Assembly (NCBI GenBank): GCA_015478945.1
Contig: JABUQX010059966.1
Span: 32,501 to 47,481, forward strand
Direction of reading: 5' to 3'
DNA from: Trachelipus rathkii
Taxonomy: Eukaryota; Arthropoda; Malacostraca; Isopoda; Trachelipodidae
DNA: 14,981 bases
The notes beneath the pieces are model-generated. The model had not been told where the DNA came from and did no database searches. It saw nothing but the letters and a program-made list of their open reading frames with translations. Below are positions 1 to 8,227 of the stretch, piece by piece (position 1 is the first letter of the stretch; every line of letters starts with the position of its first letter). A program made the translations under genes and the position numbers.

Positions 1-882
1 AGAACTGTGCGCGACAAGCAGAGTGGAAATATAACACTACAGAAGAGGGGATGCTAGAGCAAAAAAAATGCAACAACGTCAGCAGAACATGCACAAGAGC
101 CGAGACAGATGAGCGATAACTATTACAAGAGAGAAAGAGACCGAATACGTGTCATGAAAGTGCAATATAATTAATAATGAGGAAGTGCTGAAGAATCGAA
201 GAACCTGGAGCGCTCTGAAAAACTTACACAAAGTGATATTACTGAATCCTCATTACTTTATTCAGTTACAACGGAATTAACTTTCAATTGAATATAGTAT
301 CAGGCCAATATAACAACTATACATACTAACCACCTCTACACTCTCGGAGAGAAGAAATATTAATTTTAAAGATTCGGAAATTTATTTAACCATGCAAAAT
401 TAACCTCTTGCTTTAAACAATTTTTTAAAGTATAATTTTATTTGGAATCTAGGATGGAGGAGCTACTACAAACAAGCCTCATTCAAAATTATATATATAA
501 TTCAATTCTTTATGGTTCCCATATCAGTTAAGGCGTAACAAATAGACAAAAACTACTAATCAAACAATTCAACCTACTTAACAACAATGATATACGAACA
601 TATTATAAAAAAGACTCATGAGCCATTAAGTCTAACATATGATAAACGCAGAAAGATGTAAAGTCTGTCTCAATTTTACTACTCGGAAAGCAGTCGAGTC
701 ATTTGAAGAAAAAATTTTTAGAATTCTCTTCCTCTTGGTGGCAAGGAGCTGAAAACCTCCTTTCTACCATATTGGTCTTTTCGTGAATGGCGCGGTGATA
801 ATTGTAAAATTATTACCACCATCACCACCTTGCAAACATGCAGGAAATGGTGATATGTGCAAATAAATTAAAATAAAATAAA
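1..882. other. Non-coding region, no gene recognised
   Basis: No reading frame of useful length or recognisable protein similarity was found on either strand. Composition is AT-rich but not simple-sequence. Around 798-821 a short imperfect hairpin is visible (GGTGATAAT with ATTATTACC). The last part, about 860-882, is an A-rich stretch built from AAATAAATTA and AAAATAAAATAAAA, which resembles the tail that marks the 3' end of a non-LTR retrotransposon or a retroposed copy. If so, some of the upstream few hundred bases could be a LINE 3' UTR on the plus strand, but no coding remnant supports it. Confidence 0.4.
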
Positions 883-935
883 ACTATATATATATATAAT
901 ATATATTATCTATATATATATATATATATTATATA

Positions 936-966
<31 letters not shown>

Positions 967-980
967 TTATATATATATAC
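883..980. repeat. (AT)n microsatellite, interrupted
   Basis: Almost pure alternating AT with a few TTATAT and TATC interruptions. It starts directly after the A-rich tail at 860-882, a typical place for microsatellite growth. Confidence 0.9.
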
Positions 981-1020
981 TTATAATACTATTTATATAA
1001 GTGTTTGACTCCGTTAAAAT

Positions 1021-1111
1021 TAGGTCTAGGTTTAATTAGGTTAAAATTTGGGTTAGGATTAGGTTAAGTATAGGTTAGGTTAGGTTTAGGTTAGGTTAGA
1101 GTAGGTTAGAC
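1021..1111 (+). repeat. Degenerate telomere-like repeat (TTAGG/TAGGTT)n
   Basis: About a dozen units of TTAGG, TAGGTT or TTTAGG are visible with scattered substitutions and short spacers. TTAGG is the ancestral arthropod telomere unit, and its complement AACCT is also a common interstitial microsatellite in some crustacean genomes. The degeneracy and the surrounding transposon sequence argue for an interstitial relic rather than a chromosome end. It lies between two (AT)n tracts. Confidence 0.75.
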
Positions 1112-1211
1112 GTTACCCAAAAATTTAATGTTTTTATCTTTTAAAATTATTAAAATAACGATACATTATTATTGATTTTCGCTCCTGGAGTTAACCACTT
1201 ATATAAATAGC

Positions 1212-1226
1212 CATATAATATATTAT

Positions 1227-1262
<36 letters not shown>

Positions 1263-1306
1263 ATATATAATATATATATAAATTATATATATATATAGAT
1301 ATTATA

Positions 1307-1340
<34 letters not shown>
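1212..1340. repeat. (AT)n microsatellite abutting the BEL/Pao 3' end
   Basis: Alternating AT with TTAT interruptions across the interval. It directly abuts the end of the retrotransposon-derived sequence, where the 3' LTR should be, so the LTR has been lost or overwritten here. Confidence 0.9.
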
Positions 1341-1345
<5 letters not shown>

Positions 1346-1434
1346 TAAGAAAAACACTACTACTATTGTTCAGCTGGGGTAACCTTTTTTATTATTTTTA
1401 CTCTCTCCAGCAAATTAACCTACGATACTTAAAT

Positions 1435-1879
1435 CTAAATAAGATCTGCCTTAATGAGCCTTTTTAATTGCTCATCTTGTTTTTTAGCAGATAACCTTTT
1501 TGGTCTAGAATCAGTCTTTTCAGGAGAACTATTTACATTTGTCTGGTTAGGTAAAAGGTCTTTGTCAGGAATGTCGTCATTATGAGGAATTTCTAGAGGA
1601 TATAGATTATAAACATGTCTCTTTGATTGGCTTCCAGAACCAGTTTGCACTGTAACATGCCTAATAATACCCTCATCATCAGGATGCAAATCACTATCCT
1701 AGCCATTTTCCAAAAGAACTTTGGAGTTTTAGCTGCCTCATTTAAGAGACAAAGATCACCAATTTTAGGTACTTTACTTGAACCTATGAGTTTATGTTGT
1801 TTTTTCTCAAGTTCTCTTAAACCTAAAAGATACTCTTCTCTCCAATTTTCTTTATTAATTCTACCTGACTGGTTAATGT
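1435..1879 (-). pseudogene. BEL/Pao C-terminal DUF5641-like domain, frameshifted
   Basis: After the integrase the minus strand continues in another frame with WREEYLLGLRE and KVPKIGDLCLLNEA, then changes frame near 1695 into HPDDEGIIRHVTVQT and HVYNLYPLEI. This matches the C-terminal domain of Pao polyproteins, whose usual pattern is a basic stretch, VGDLVLL, HPGxDGxVR and a final P-L-E block. A one-base loss near 1695 and another frame change near 1875 separate it from the integrase. The last 40 codons to the stop at 1435 are polar and lysine-rich. The function of this domain in the family is not well defined. Confidence 0.75.
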
Positions 1880-3490
1880 CTTAAAATTTTTAATAATTAA
1901 TTTCTTTTCATTACCTTCAAAGGTGGGATCTAACTTTTCACCCATATCAGTGGATGAAATTTCATTGTCAGGCATAGTTAAAAAAATATATTTAATTATA
2001 TCTTGTCCAAATACTAATTTGAAAGGAGTTATTATTTCAAAGGAGGGATCTTCATTAGAGCTAACATAAGTAAGAGGCCTTAAATTTATAGTATGCATAA
2101 TTTCTTTTACTAAGGTGGTGATATTAGATTCTAAAATTAATTTACCTTTCAAGGAAGTATAGAGAGCCTTTTTGACCAAGCCCACTATACTCTCAACCAC
2201 TCCCAAAGTTCTTGGGAAGTAACTACCAGTGAACTGCCAAGCAATACCATTCTCACCAAAATACTCCTTTGCCTTATCAGTTTCAAACCAATGGGTTAAG
2301 TATTTACTAGCTTTTTTAAAGGTTGATTGATTATCAGATATAAGTTTTTTTGGCTGAGAATATGTTAGTGATAAATGGTAAAGCTCTTTTAGAAAAGTAT
2401 CTGTAGTCAAGTCATGACAAACATGGATACTTGTGAAACGTGTGTTACAACATGTAAAAAGTAACAGATAAACCTTTGATTTTTCATTTGAGTTTGTTTT
2501 AACCATAATAGGACCAGCATAACCTACTGCTGTGGTTTCAAAGGGATTTTTATATTCAAAATTTTCTTTAATTAAAGGACCTACTGAGGGAATATCATAG
2601 GCCTTACAATGATATTTTTTACAAATTACACAATATTTTAACATCTTTCTAACAAGTTGTCTTATTTGGGGTATCCAAAATTCCTGCCTTAACATATTGC
2701 AAGTTGCTGATAGACCAGCATGATTAGACTTTTGGTGACATTCAAATGCTATTATTTTAGTAAAATGACTGTCCTTAGGAAGAAGCACAGGATACCTTGC
2801 AGAATATGGAATTGTACCTCCATATCTATATCTGCCCATGGTTCTTATTATACCTTGTTCATCCAAAAAGAGTTTTAAATCCTTTTGGAGATCTGGGAGA
2901 TCATTAACAGGGCTACCTTCTTTGATTTTTTGCAGGAAATTTAATTCATTAGGGAAAAATTTACCTTGAATATACTTTATCCAATAATTTGAAGCTACTT
3001 TATTAAAACTACTGGGAATTTTAAGCAAAGTTTCTATTCTCTGTTGAAGGGTTAAATTGGGTTTTGGATTAAATTTATGAGTCCTATAATATTTGAGATT
3101 ATTTATAAATCTAAAGACATAACCTGTAATTCTTAATATTTTATTTCTATTTGAAAACCTTTCCACATTAAAAAGGGGTTCAATGGGTTCATTATTACCT
3201 GCAGTAGATGTTACTGCATTAATAACAGTTTGATTTTTTAAATCTACTACAATTGTTTTAGGCCATAGATCTTCAGACTTAATAAATGATGGACCATTTA
3301 AATAAAATGTTTTAAATTTTAAAAACCTTTTACTCGATAGTTCCCTAGTGAGTAAATCAGCAGGGTTTTCTACCCCTGCAACATGACGTACCTCCACATT
3401 ACATGGAAATTGTGCACTCTCCTTCTGAATTTCTAATACTCTATTTTTTATAAAAATAATTACATTTTTAGAGATTTTTGACCTATCCAA
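1823..3490 (-). pseudogene. pol: BEL/Pao RNase H C-terminus and integrase
   Basis: The 555-codon frame begins with the end of RNase H, including RHVAGVENPADLLTR at residues 35-49, in a different frame from the preceding part. An integrase follows: an HHCC zinc site (H252, H257, C287, C290) and a core where the second and third catalytic residues are visible as D386 (LISDN) and E433 (GVVESIVGLVKKAL). The first catalytic position, normally in a VGxDYAGP context, reads AVGYAGP with Gly at 323 (codon 2522-2524). That is an Asp-to-Gly change explicable by a single transition. Integrase joins the DNA copy into the host chromosome, and this version should be inactive. The frame leaves homology near 1875 through a frameshift. 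Confidence 0.9.
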
Positions 3491-4692
3491 TTAGCAGCTA
3501 CCAGAGAATCCGTCCAAATAACTGTATCAAAAAACTTACCATGAGCCTCATAAGTTTCAATTAAATATTTAATTAGATTAGTACCTAGACAAATGGCCAA
3601 AAGTTCTAATTGACAGATGGAATATTCTTTTGATTTAGGGTTTATTCTAGATTTTGTATAAATTAACCTTGAGAAATTGTTTTTTACCAAGTAACAACTT
3701 ACACCATACCCAATATGGCTGGCATCACAAAAAAAAAAATGAAGCTTATAGTCATCAAACTCTTTTAAAAATTCAGGGAAGGCCATTCTGGAAAATGTTA
3801 TGTTAGTTAATTTTAAAAGATCTTTACAATAGTAATGCCACTCTTTTAACAGGTTAGGTGAAACTATTTCATCCCAGTCAAGATCTTGAGACACTAATTT
3901 CTGCATAAATACTTTAAGTTTAAAAGCTACTGGGGCTACAAACCCAAGGGGGTCATACAAACTTTGTACAGAGCTCAATATTTCTCTCCTAGTTTTGGCA
4001 TTTTTATTTGGTTCAAAATTCTTTAATGAAAGTAAATCATTTTTTCTGTCCCATGAATAACCTAATAATTTAGTACTCAAAGGATTTTCAGATGATCCTA
4101 TCCCTAGTTTATTAAACATTAATTCAGCTTCAGGACAGCTAGAAGCCAACTGATACAGATGAAACCCATAAGGTTCCATATATTCAATAGCTGAATCAAA
4201 ATTATCTTTAATTTCATTTAAATTAACAGAAGGTAATACCAAATTATCCATATAAAATCTTTGTGCAAAATAATTACCCTTTTCTGTGCCTTTAGATTCC
4301 AAAAGAGTATGAATAGCCTCCTGAAGTAAAAAGGGACTACATTTATTTCCAAAACACACCCTATTATATCTAAAGCATATCAAATTAGATTTTGACACTG
4401 GTTGATTAATGTCTTTTAACCATAATATTTTATGAGCTTCTCTATCAGAATTTTTCGCAATATCTGCAATTGTAATATATTTACCATGTCTGCTTAATAT
4501 TAAAAGCCTGGCTATATGAGGAAGGAGGGAGGGACAATCTTCAATGGCATCATTCAAAGCTATATCTTTATCAAATTTTTTACCAGTGGGGTCAACTACA
4601 ATTCTAATTTTAGTGGTTTCTACATTAGATCTTAAAACTGCAAAGTGGGGTAAAAAATAATCACTACTTATATTATTTTCATTTAAGGGCAC
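3460..4692 (-). pseudogene. pol: BEL/Pao reverse transcriptase and N-terminal RNase H
   Basis: A 410-codon frame covers RT and most of RNase H. The fingers block KIRIVVDPTGKK lies at residues 28-39 and motif A ADIAK at 76-80. Motif B, FGNKCSPFLLQEAI, lies at 114-127, motif C at 147-150, and the BEL/Pao-specific SLYDPLGFVAPV at 244-255. RNase H carries FCDAS (D323), QLELLA (E363) and TDS (D395). Motif C reads YMDN at 4243-4254 instead of the expected Y-x-D-D, so one catalytic Asp is lost. Directly after motif A about six or seven family residues (the AFLQI-type stretch) seem deleted. Homologous sequence continues upstream of the Met into 4693-4740. The frame breaks inside RNase H near 3475 and continues in the next feature. 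A dead polymerase of clear ancestry. Confidence 0.9.
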
Positions 4693-4761
4693 TTGATAGA
4701 GAATTCCATCATTTATTTGTTGATCAAAGATTTCATCATATTTTTGGGGTAATTATTATTT

Positions 4762-5544
4762 TTAACCTTTGAAATTAAAGTTCTTACCTACCATAGGAAT
4801 ATTCAAAATTTGGGTTAAATTACTTTTATCATAACCCGACTTCCAAGGAATTTCCACTGATACCTCCTCCTCTTTTATTTTTACAGTCTCTAAAAAATTG
4901 GCAATAATCATTTGTTCTTTAGTAGAGTATTTTTGATCATTGTAAACACCCACATTTTCTAGATTACTAAATTGAGCAATATTCTCAGACATGTGCATCT
5001 CGTTAACCTTATCGTCTACAACCATTGACTCAGTAATTAAATTAATATTAGTACTTAAATTATTAGTTTTTAGGTAGTCAGATACACATCCCTGTAATAT
5101 CACTCCAAATTTGGAGTTGTATGCCATTGCATTACCAATTTTAATTATTTCTAAGTCCAAGTCTTTAATACTTGATGCACCTATTATTATTTGAAAATTA
5201 TTAACAGTATTAGAAGAGTAGTCATCAGCTAAATTATATCCTTGCCATTGCAAAGATGTTTTTAAATTCAAAAGGCCATCAATTTCAAAACTTAAAGGAA
5301 TTGTATCAACAACCATTGCATTTATTTGATTTGGAGAATTTTCAATATAAAATTTAGCAAGTTCAAAACATGATTTGTTAGTTTGAGAAATAAAACTACT
5401 AATAGTAATAGCTTCATTAATTACTTTTGTGGATATACCTAATGCTTTCAGAGCACCAGTGGTTATAAAGTTATCTTGAGAGCAACTATCAACCATACAC
5501 CTAAATTTAACAAACTCTCCTAAATTATTCATTATGGGTAACAT
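4762..5544 (-). pseudogene. BEL/Pao aspartic protease region (DUF1758-like)
   Basis: The 260-codon frame starts with a retropepsin-like segment in which FRCMVDSCSQDNFIT (residues 14-28) matches the family's LLDSGSQxxFIT active-site block. The catalytic Asp is at residue 19, but the usual Gly of the D-S/T-G triad is Cys at 21, which would be expected to impair activity. FQIIIGAS further on corresponds to the conserved IIGAD-type block. In intact elements this enzyme cleaves the Gag-Pol precursor. The same frame is open upstream of the annotated Met to about 5670, so the Met is arbitrary. It stops just before the RT, where residues linking protease and RT appear to be missing. Confidence 0.8.
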
Positions 5545-5648
5545 TAGAGAGGGAAGAATTGATTTTCCACCTACTTCACTTAAATGGCACCCTAGACTAG
5601 TTTTACTTTCATTTTTTGTATTACCTTTTACTACTTGTTCTTTGTACT

Positions 5649-6011
5649 TTACATTCTTGTGGGGATAGAATCTACTTTTTCAGAATTTAAACACAAAAAG
5701 AAAAAATGAGATCTCTTTTTACAAAATTTACAAGGATCTAAGGTAACTTTACATTTTTCTTCTTTATGGAATTTAGAAGTACACTTTTTACAATGACCTA
5801 ATTGTTTATTTCTCTCAAATTTAGCCTTATTACTAGGATAAGTACTACACCTTGAAATACTATGCCCTTTTTGGTTGCATAACTTACACTCTAGATCAGC
5901 TATAGTTGCTACAACTGAACTTTTAGGTTTACGTTCTTCATAGAAAAATTGAGAGTTTTGATCAGGGGAATCATTAGACTTAGATATATTTTTGTTTTTT
6001 AGAATGATCAT
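5649..6011 (-). pseudogene. gag: BEL/Pao gag zinc-knuckle segment
   Basis: The 120-codon frame contains three regularly spaced CCHC knuckles of the form C-x2-C-x4-H-x4-C, at residues 42-55, 74-87 and 94-107. In retroelements such knuckles bind the RNA genome as part of nucleocapsid. Three knuckles in this spacing just before the protease are characteristic of the Pao group. All cysteines and histidines are kept, so this part is well preserved. The frame overlaps the upstream gag fragment by about 30 bases and ends at a stop near 5649. The following protease frame is open upstream to about 5670 without a Met, so a frameshift near 5660 probably separates them. Confidence 0.85.
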
Positions 6012-6438
6012 CTGAATTAATGCACTTAACAGAACTAACTACAGGATTAACAGCTTTATTACTTTCTTGGTCACCCAGAGTCCTTGTTGCTTCTGCAACT
6101 GCCTTTTTAAAATCTTCAAAAGGCTGGTGCAGTTTATACCCACAAGTTCTTAAATAATTTTGTAACTCTTTTGATAAGGAGTTAAAGTAAATATATATTT
6201 GTATATCTTCGATATTAATTTCATTATTTTTCAGTAAATTTATATTGGCATTCATATGCCTGAAATTCATGTAAAGTTTTATAACACTTATTAGCTTTGG
6301 GAGTACTTAAAAGATTTTTAATTAAAGAAAATTTAATTTCCCCAGGTGAAGCATAGCATTCTTCGAGTTGTTCCAAAGCCTCATCATATGAGGTCTCAGT
6401 CTCTTGTATGCAATTAATTTGAATTAAAGGATTAGTGA
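5980..6438 (-). pseudogene. gag: BEL/Pao gag, DUF1759-type capsid-region fragment
   Basis: The minus strand from about 6438 reads through a region typical of Pao gag (DUF1759), including YDEALEQLEECY and NLLSTPKANKCYKTLHEF. It then changes frame near 6255 into the segment containing SLSKELQNYLRTCG and AVAEATRTLGDQE. In the family this region lies between the gag N-terminus and the zinc knuckles and belongs to the particle-forming part. Upstream of 6438 the frame meets a stop and the sequence changes to GC-richer, unrelated DNA, so the gag N-terminus and the 5' LTR are missing. The two halves are in different frames, which makes it a pseudogene. No functional start codon should be inferred from the Met at 6270. 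Confidence 0.8.
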
Positions 6439-6458
6439 CGTCACGCGTCGCTCACGTG
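6435..6458. promoter_or_regulatory. Cluster of palindromic sites (CRE-like GTGACGTCAC, ACGCGT, CACGTG)
   Basis: Three perfect palindromes lie within 24 bases: GTGACGTCAC at 6435-6444 (contains the full TGACGTCA CREB/ATF consensus), ACGCGT at 6443-6448 and the E-box CACGTG at 6453-6458. They sit at the junction where BEL/Pao homology ends. Whether they are bound by anything is unknown. Confidence 0.35.
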
Positions 6459-6465
6459 TGTATAA

Positions 6466-6812
6466 TTTTCTAGCACTTCTAGCATGACATATCCTACGTC
6501 ATAGAATATACCAGAGTCAGGTGTCTAACCCTATGTTTTAAGGTATAGGAAGTCGATTACCATGGTTTATAACGGCATTGTGGCACTCCTACCATGGTTT
6601 AGTACCCCACCCCCCTTTTCTAATGCTTCCAGAATGATATATCGTATGTCACGGTATATATATCCAATATAGGTACCGATTAGTATATAATGAGTATCGA
6701 TTAGTATATAATCGATACTGCTGAATCGATTCCCGTTGTTTATGATGGAATCTAATCACTATTACGATGGTTTAGTATTAGATAGTACCCCTACCCTCCT
6801 TTTCTAATGCAT
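6466..6812. repeat. Degenerate tandem duplication, about 150-185 bp units
   Basis: Two diverged copies can be aligned by eye. TTTCTAGCACTTCTAGCATG at 6467-6486 corresponds to TTTCTAATGCTTCCAGAATG at 6617-6636. CCATGGTTTAGTACCCC near 6592-6608 corresponds to CGATGGTTTAGTATTAGATA near 6765-6784 with the following ACCCC. A third start, TTTCTAATGCATC, appears at 6801. Unit 2 is longer because it carries an inner 21-bp duplication at 6673-6714. Part of that duplication forms an inverted repeat, GTATCGATT at 6694-6702 with AATCGATAC at 6710-6718. Confidence 0.65.
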
Positions 6813-6976
6813 CTATGCAACCTTTTTATTTCTGGAGCTACAGAGCCGAACTTGGTGTTGGCTAGTATGTTTTGAGATATGCAGAGTCAATTCCAGCTAT
6901 TGCCAAGCGGGTCGTTTCAACCTTTGAGGTTTTAGAACGCATCAACACGCATTTTACGTGGCCGGCTTACCCTTTG

Positions 6977-7066
6977 TCATATTCAAGGAGGGGTGTAGGG
7001 GTTTTAAATCTATTCAATGAGGCGGTGTAAGATGCAAATCTATTCAAGGAGTTTAGGGAGGAAGGG
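6977..7066 (+). repeat. Three imperfect ~30-bp units (ATTCAAGGAGG-type)
   Basis: The motif ATTCAAKGAG recurs at about 6981, 7013 and 7043. Each copy is followed by a G-rich stretch (GGGTGTAGGGG, GCGGTGTAAG, TTTAGGGAGG), and two are preceded by AAATCT. The strand is G-rich relative to its surroundings. No protein frame runs through it. Confidence 0.5.
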
Positions 7067-7069
7067 GGT

Positions 7070-7145
7070 TATTTAACACAGCAAATTTCCTGATACAACA
7101 CACCAGTTACATCATCACAAAATCAGAACACAATTTAAGGTAAAT
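7070..7145 (+). promoter_or_regulatory. Possible core promoter and 5' splice donor
   Basis: TATTTAA at 7070-7076 could serve as a TATA-like element and CCAGTTAC near 7102 lies about 30 bases downstream as a possible start region. AATTTAAG followed by GTAAAT at about 7139 resembles a splice donor. These are weak matches in AT-rich DNA. They matter only because a small membrane-protein-like frame follows at 7261. Confidence 0.15.
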
Positions 7146-7260
7146 AAAAAAAAAGAATTTATTTTAATTTCATATTTAATTTTATTTTTTTAAACTATTT
7201 TTAATAATATTTTTCATTTTATATGTTTAAAATAATTTAACTGACATTATGTGATAACAT

Positions 7261-7452
7261 ATGGTCACTCTAGGAAGGGTTTTGGTTGCGGGCTTTTATT
7301 TTGTTACAATTGGGTTTTTATTGTTTGCCATGTTTTTTTTCGGTCTAAATAATTATAAAAGTATTGAAGCAGAACAAATAATTTTTCCAGGGATATTTAG
7401 CCTAGGCTATATTAGAAATTATTATAAAAGTCTGATATGTAAAATAGTTTAA
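7261..7452 (+). CDS. Hypothetical 63-aa protein with one membrane segment
   Basis: This frame is not recognised. It reads as a short basic start (MVTLGR), a hydrophobic run at about residues 7-29 rich in V, F, L and A, then a polar stretch NNYKSIEAEQ and a moderately hydrophobic tail ending in KSLICKIV. This is the layout of a signal anchor, as at the N-terminus of a type II membrane protein, or of a small single-pass protein. GC content is somewhat higher than in the A/T-rich 120 bases just before it. CTGATAT followed by GTAAAA near 7435-7446 could be a splice donor, so it might be a first exon whose remainder is not visible. It may equally be a chance ORF: there is no homology and no neighbour to support it. 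Confidence 0.25.
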   Translation: MVTLGRVLVAGFYFVTIGFLLFAMFFFGLNNYKSIEAEQIIFPGIFSLGYIRNYYKSLICKIV

Positions 7453-7497
7453 TAGTTATAGGCAAAAAACTGAAGAGTGGTTTTTTTTATGTAACAG

Positions 7498-7499
<2 letters not shown>

Positions 7500-7557
<58 letters not shown>

Positions 7558-7645
7558 GTATTATATATATATATTATATATAATATATAATTTATTTATA
7601 TATATATATTATATATATATAATAATATTATAATATATATATATA

Positions 7646-7690
<45 letters not shown>
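7500..7690. repeat. (AT)n microsatellite with TTAT interruptions
   Basis: A pure alternating AT stretch of about 50 bp at the left end is followed by interrupted AT sequence up to the boundary of the palindrome block. Confidence 0.9.
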
Positions 7691-7691
<1 letters not shown>

Positions 7692-7898
7692 GGTGGGCGT
7701 TATCGCGATAATTTATCGCGATAACGGTTTCAGGTTATCTGTTATACGATAAAACCTTTTACCGATAATCGGTATCGCGATAATTTTTTTTCCAAACTAC
7801 CGATAACTATATGGCGATAATTTATCGCGATAACGGTTTCGGGTTATCTGCTATCCGATAAAATCTTTTATCAATAATGGGTATCGAGATACTTTTTG

Positions 7899-7899
<1 letters not shown>
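7691..7899. repeat. Tandem block of TTATCGCGATAA palindromes, possible hAT-type terminal remnant
   Basis: Two related units of about 86 bp are visible, at 7705-7790 and 7814-7899, offset by 109 bp. Each carries GCGATAATTTATCGCGATAA, then ACGGTTTC, GGTTATCTG, CGATAAAA and GGTATCG(C/A)GATA. The 12-bp palindrome TTATCGCGATAA occurs at 7700-7711, 7713-7724 and 7822-7833, with a shorter version at 7774-7784. ACCGATAATCGGT at 7761-7773 is a further palindrome. The left edge reads AGGTGGGCGTTATC; a short GTGGGC-type start is reminiscent of hAT transposon ends. No transposase, matching inverted terminus or target duplication is visible, so the hAT assignment is only a guess. Confidence 0.5.
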
Positions 7900-7970
<71 letters not shown>

Positions 7971-7971
7971 C

Positions 7972-8003
<32 letters not shown>

Positions 8004-8053
8004 TATATATATATCACATAAATATATAATATATATATTATGATATATATATT
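7900..8053. repeat. (AT)n microsatellite abutting the ribozyme unit
   Basis: About 65 bp of uninterrupted alternating AT is followed by interrupted AT. The tract ends a few bases before the first paired base of the hammerhead at 8056. Confidence 0.9.
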
Positions 8054-8055
8054 TG

Positions 8056-8125
8056 TGGCGTCTGGTGGAAGGGAGCTGCGACCACCACTGAGGAGTCCAA
8101 AGCAGCCCCCAGGGACGAAACGCCA
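8056..8125 (+). ncRNA. Type III hammerhead self-cleaving ribozyme
   Basis: The plus strand carries every element of the hammerhead core in order. The cleavage triplet GTC is at 8060-8062 and the conserved CTGAGGA (CUGANGA) at 8088-8094. GAAA is at 8117-8120. Helix III is open-ended: TGGCGT at 8056-8061 pairs with ACGCCA at 8120-8125. Helix I is TGGTGG (8063-8068) with CCACCA (8082-8087), a perfect 6 bp closing a 13-nt loop. Helix II is GTCC (8095-8098) with GGAC (8113-8116), closing a 14-nt loop. The open helix III defines type III. The two loops are complementary: GGGAGCTGC (8071-8079) can pair with GCAGCCCCC (8102-8110) at 8 of 9 positions, consistent with the loop-loop tertiary contact that makes natural hammerheads active at low magnesium. 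Self-scission would be expected after C8062. Related motifs process transcripts of Penelope-like elements, retrozymes and satellite DNAs. Confidence 0.88.
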
Positions 8126-8227
8126 ATTCATCGCGACAACGGTCACTCTCTTCAACATCATCTAGTCTTCAGCTAATGAAGGTGGTTCTCAAGACAACTA
8201 CTTACCTCCCTTCATATTGGTGATCTA

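Larger units (their letters stand above)
1341..6438 (-). mobile_element. BEL/Pao LTR retrotransposon, decayed and lacking visible LTRs
   Basis: Read on the minus strand, the element shows the BEL/Pao order: gag with a DUF1759-type region, three CCHC knuckles, a DUF1758-type aspartic protease, RT, RNase H, an HHCC plus DDE integrase, and a DUF5641-type tail. The order and the hallmark SLYDPLGFVAPV after the RT are diagnostic of Pao-type polyproteins, usually one long ORF. Here at least five frame changes split it (near 6255, 5660, 3475, 1875 and 1695), and a small deletion lies near 4750. The 5' side is cut inside gag at about 6438. No direct repeat pair flanks the coding part, so neither LTR is recognisable. 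The 1341-1434 stretch is probably residual 3' non-coding sequence. An inactive old copy; family assignment is secure, lineage is not. Confidence 0.92.

Noticed and set aside
1627..1884. Plus-strand frame of 85 codons.
   Set aside because: Antisense shadow of the BEL/Pao C-terminal region, which has clear homology on the minus strand.
1341..7140. LTRs of the BEL/Pao element.
   Set aside because: Comparing by eye the flank at 1341-1434 with 6439-7140 gave no shared direct repeat, so no LTR is annotated.
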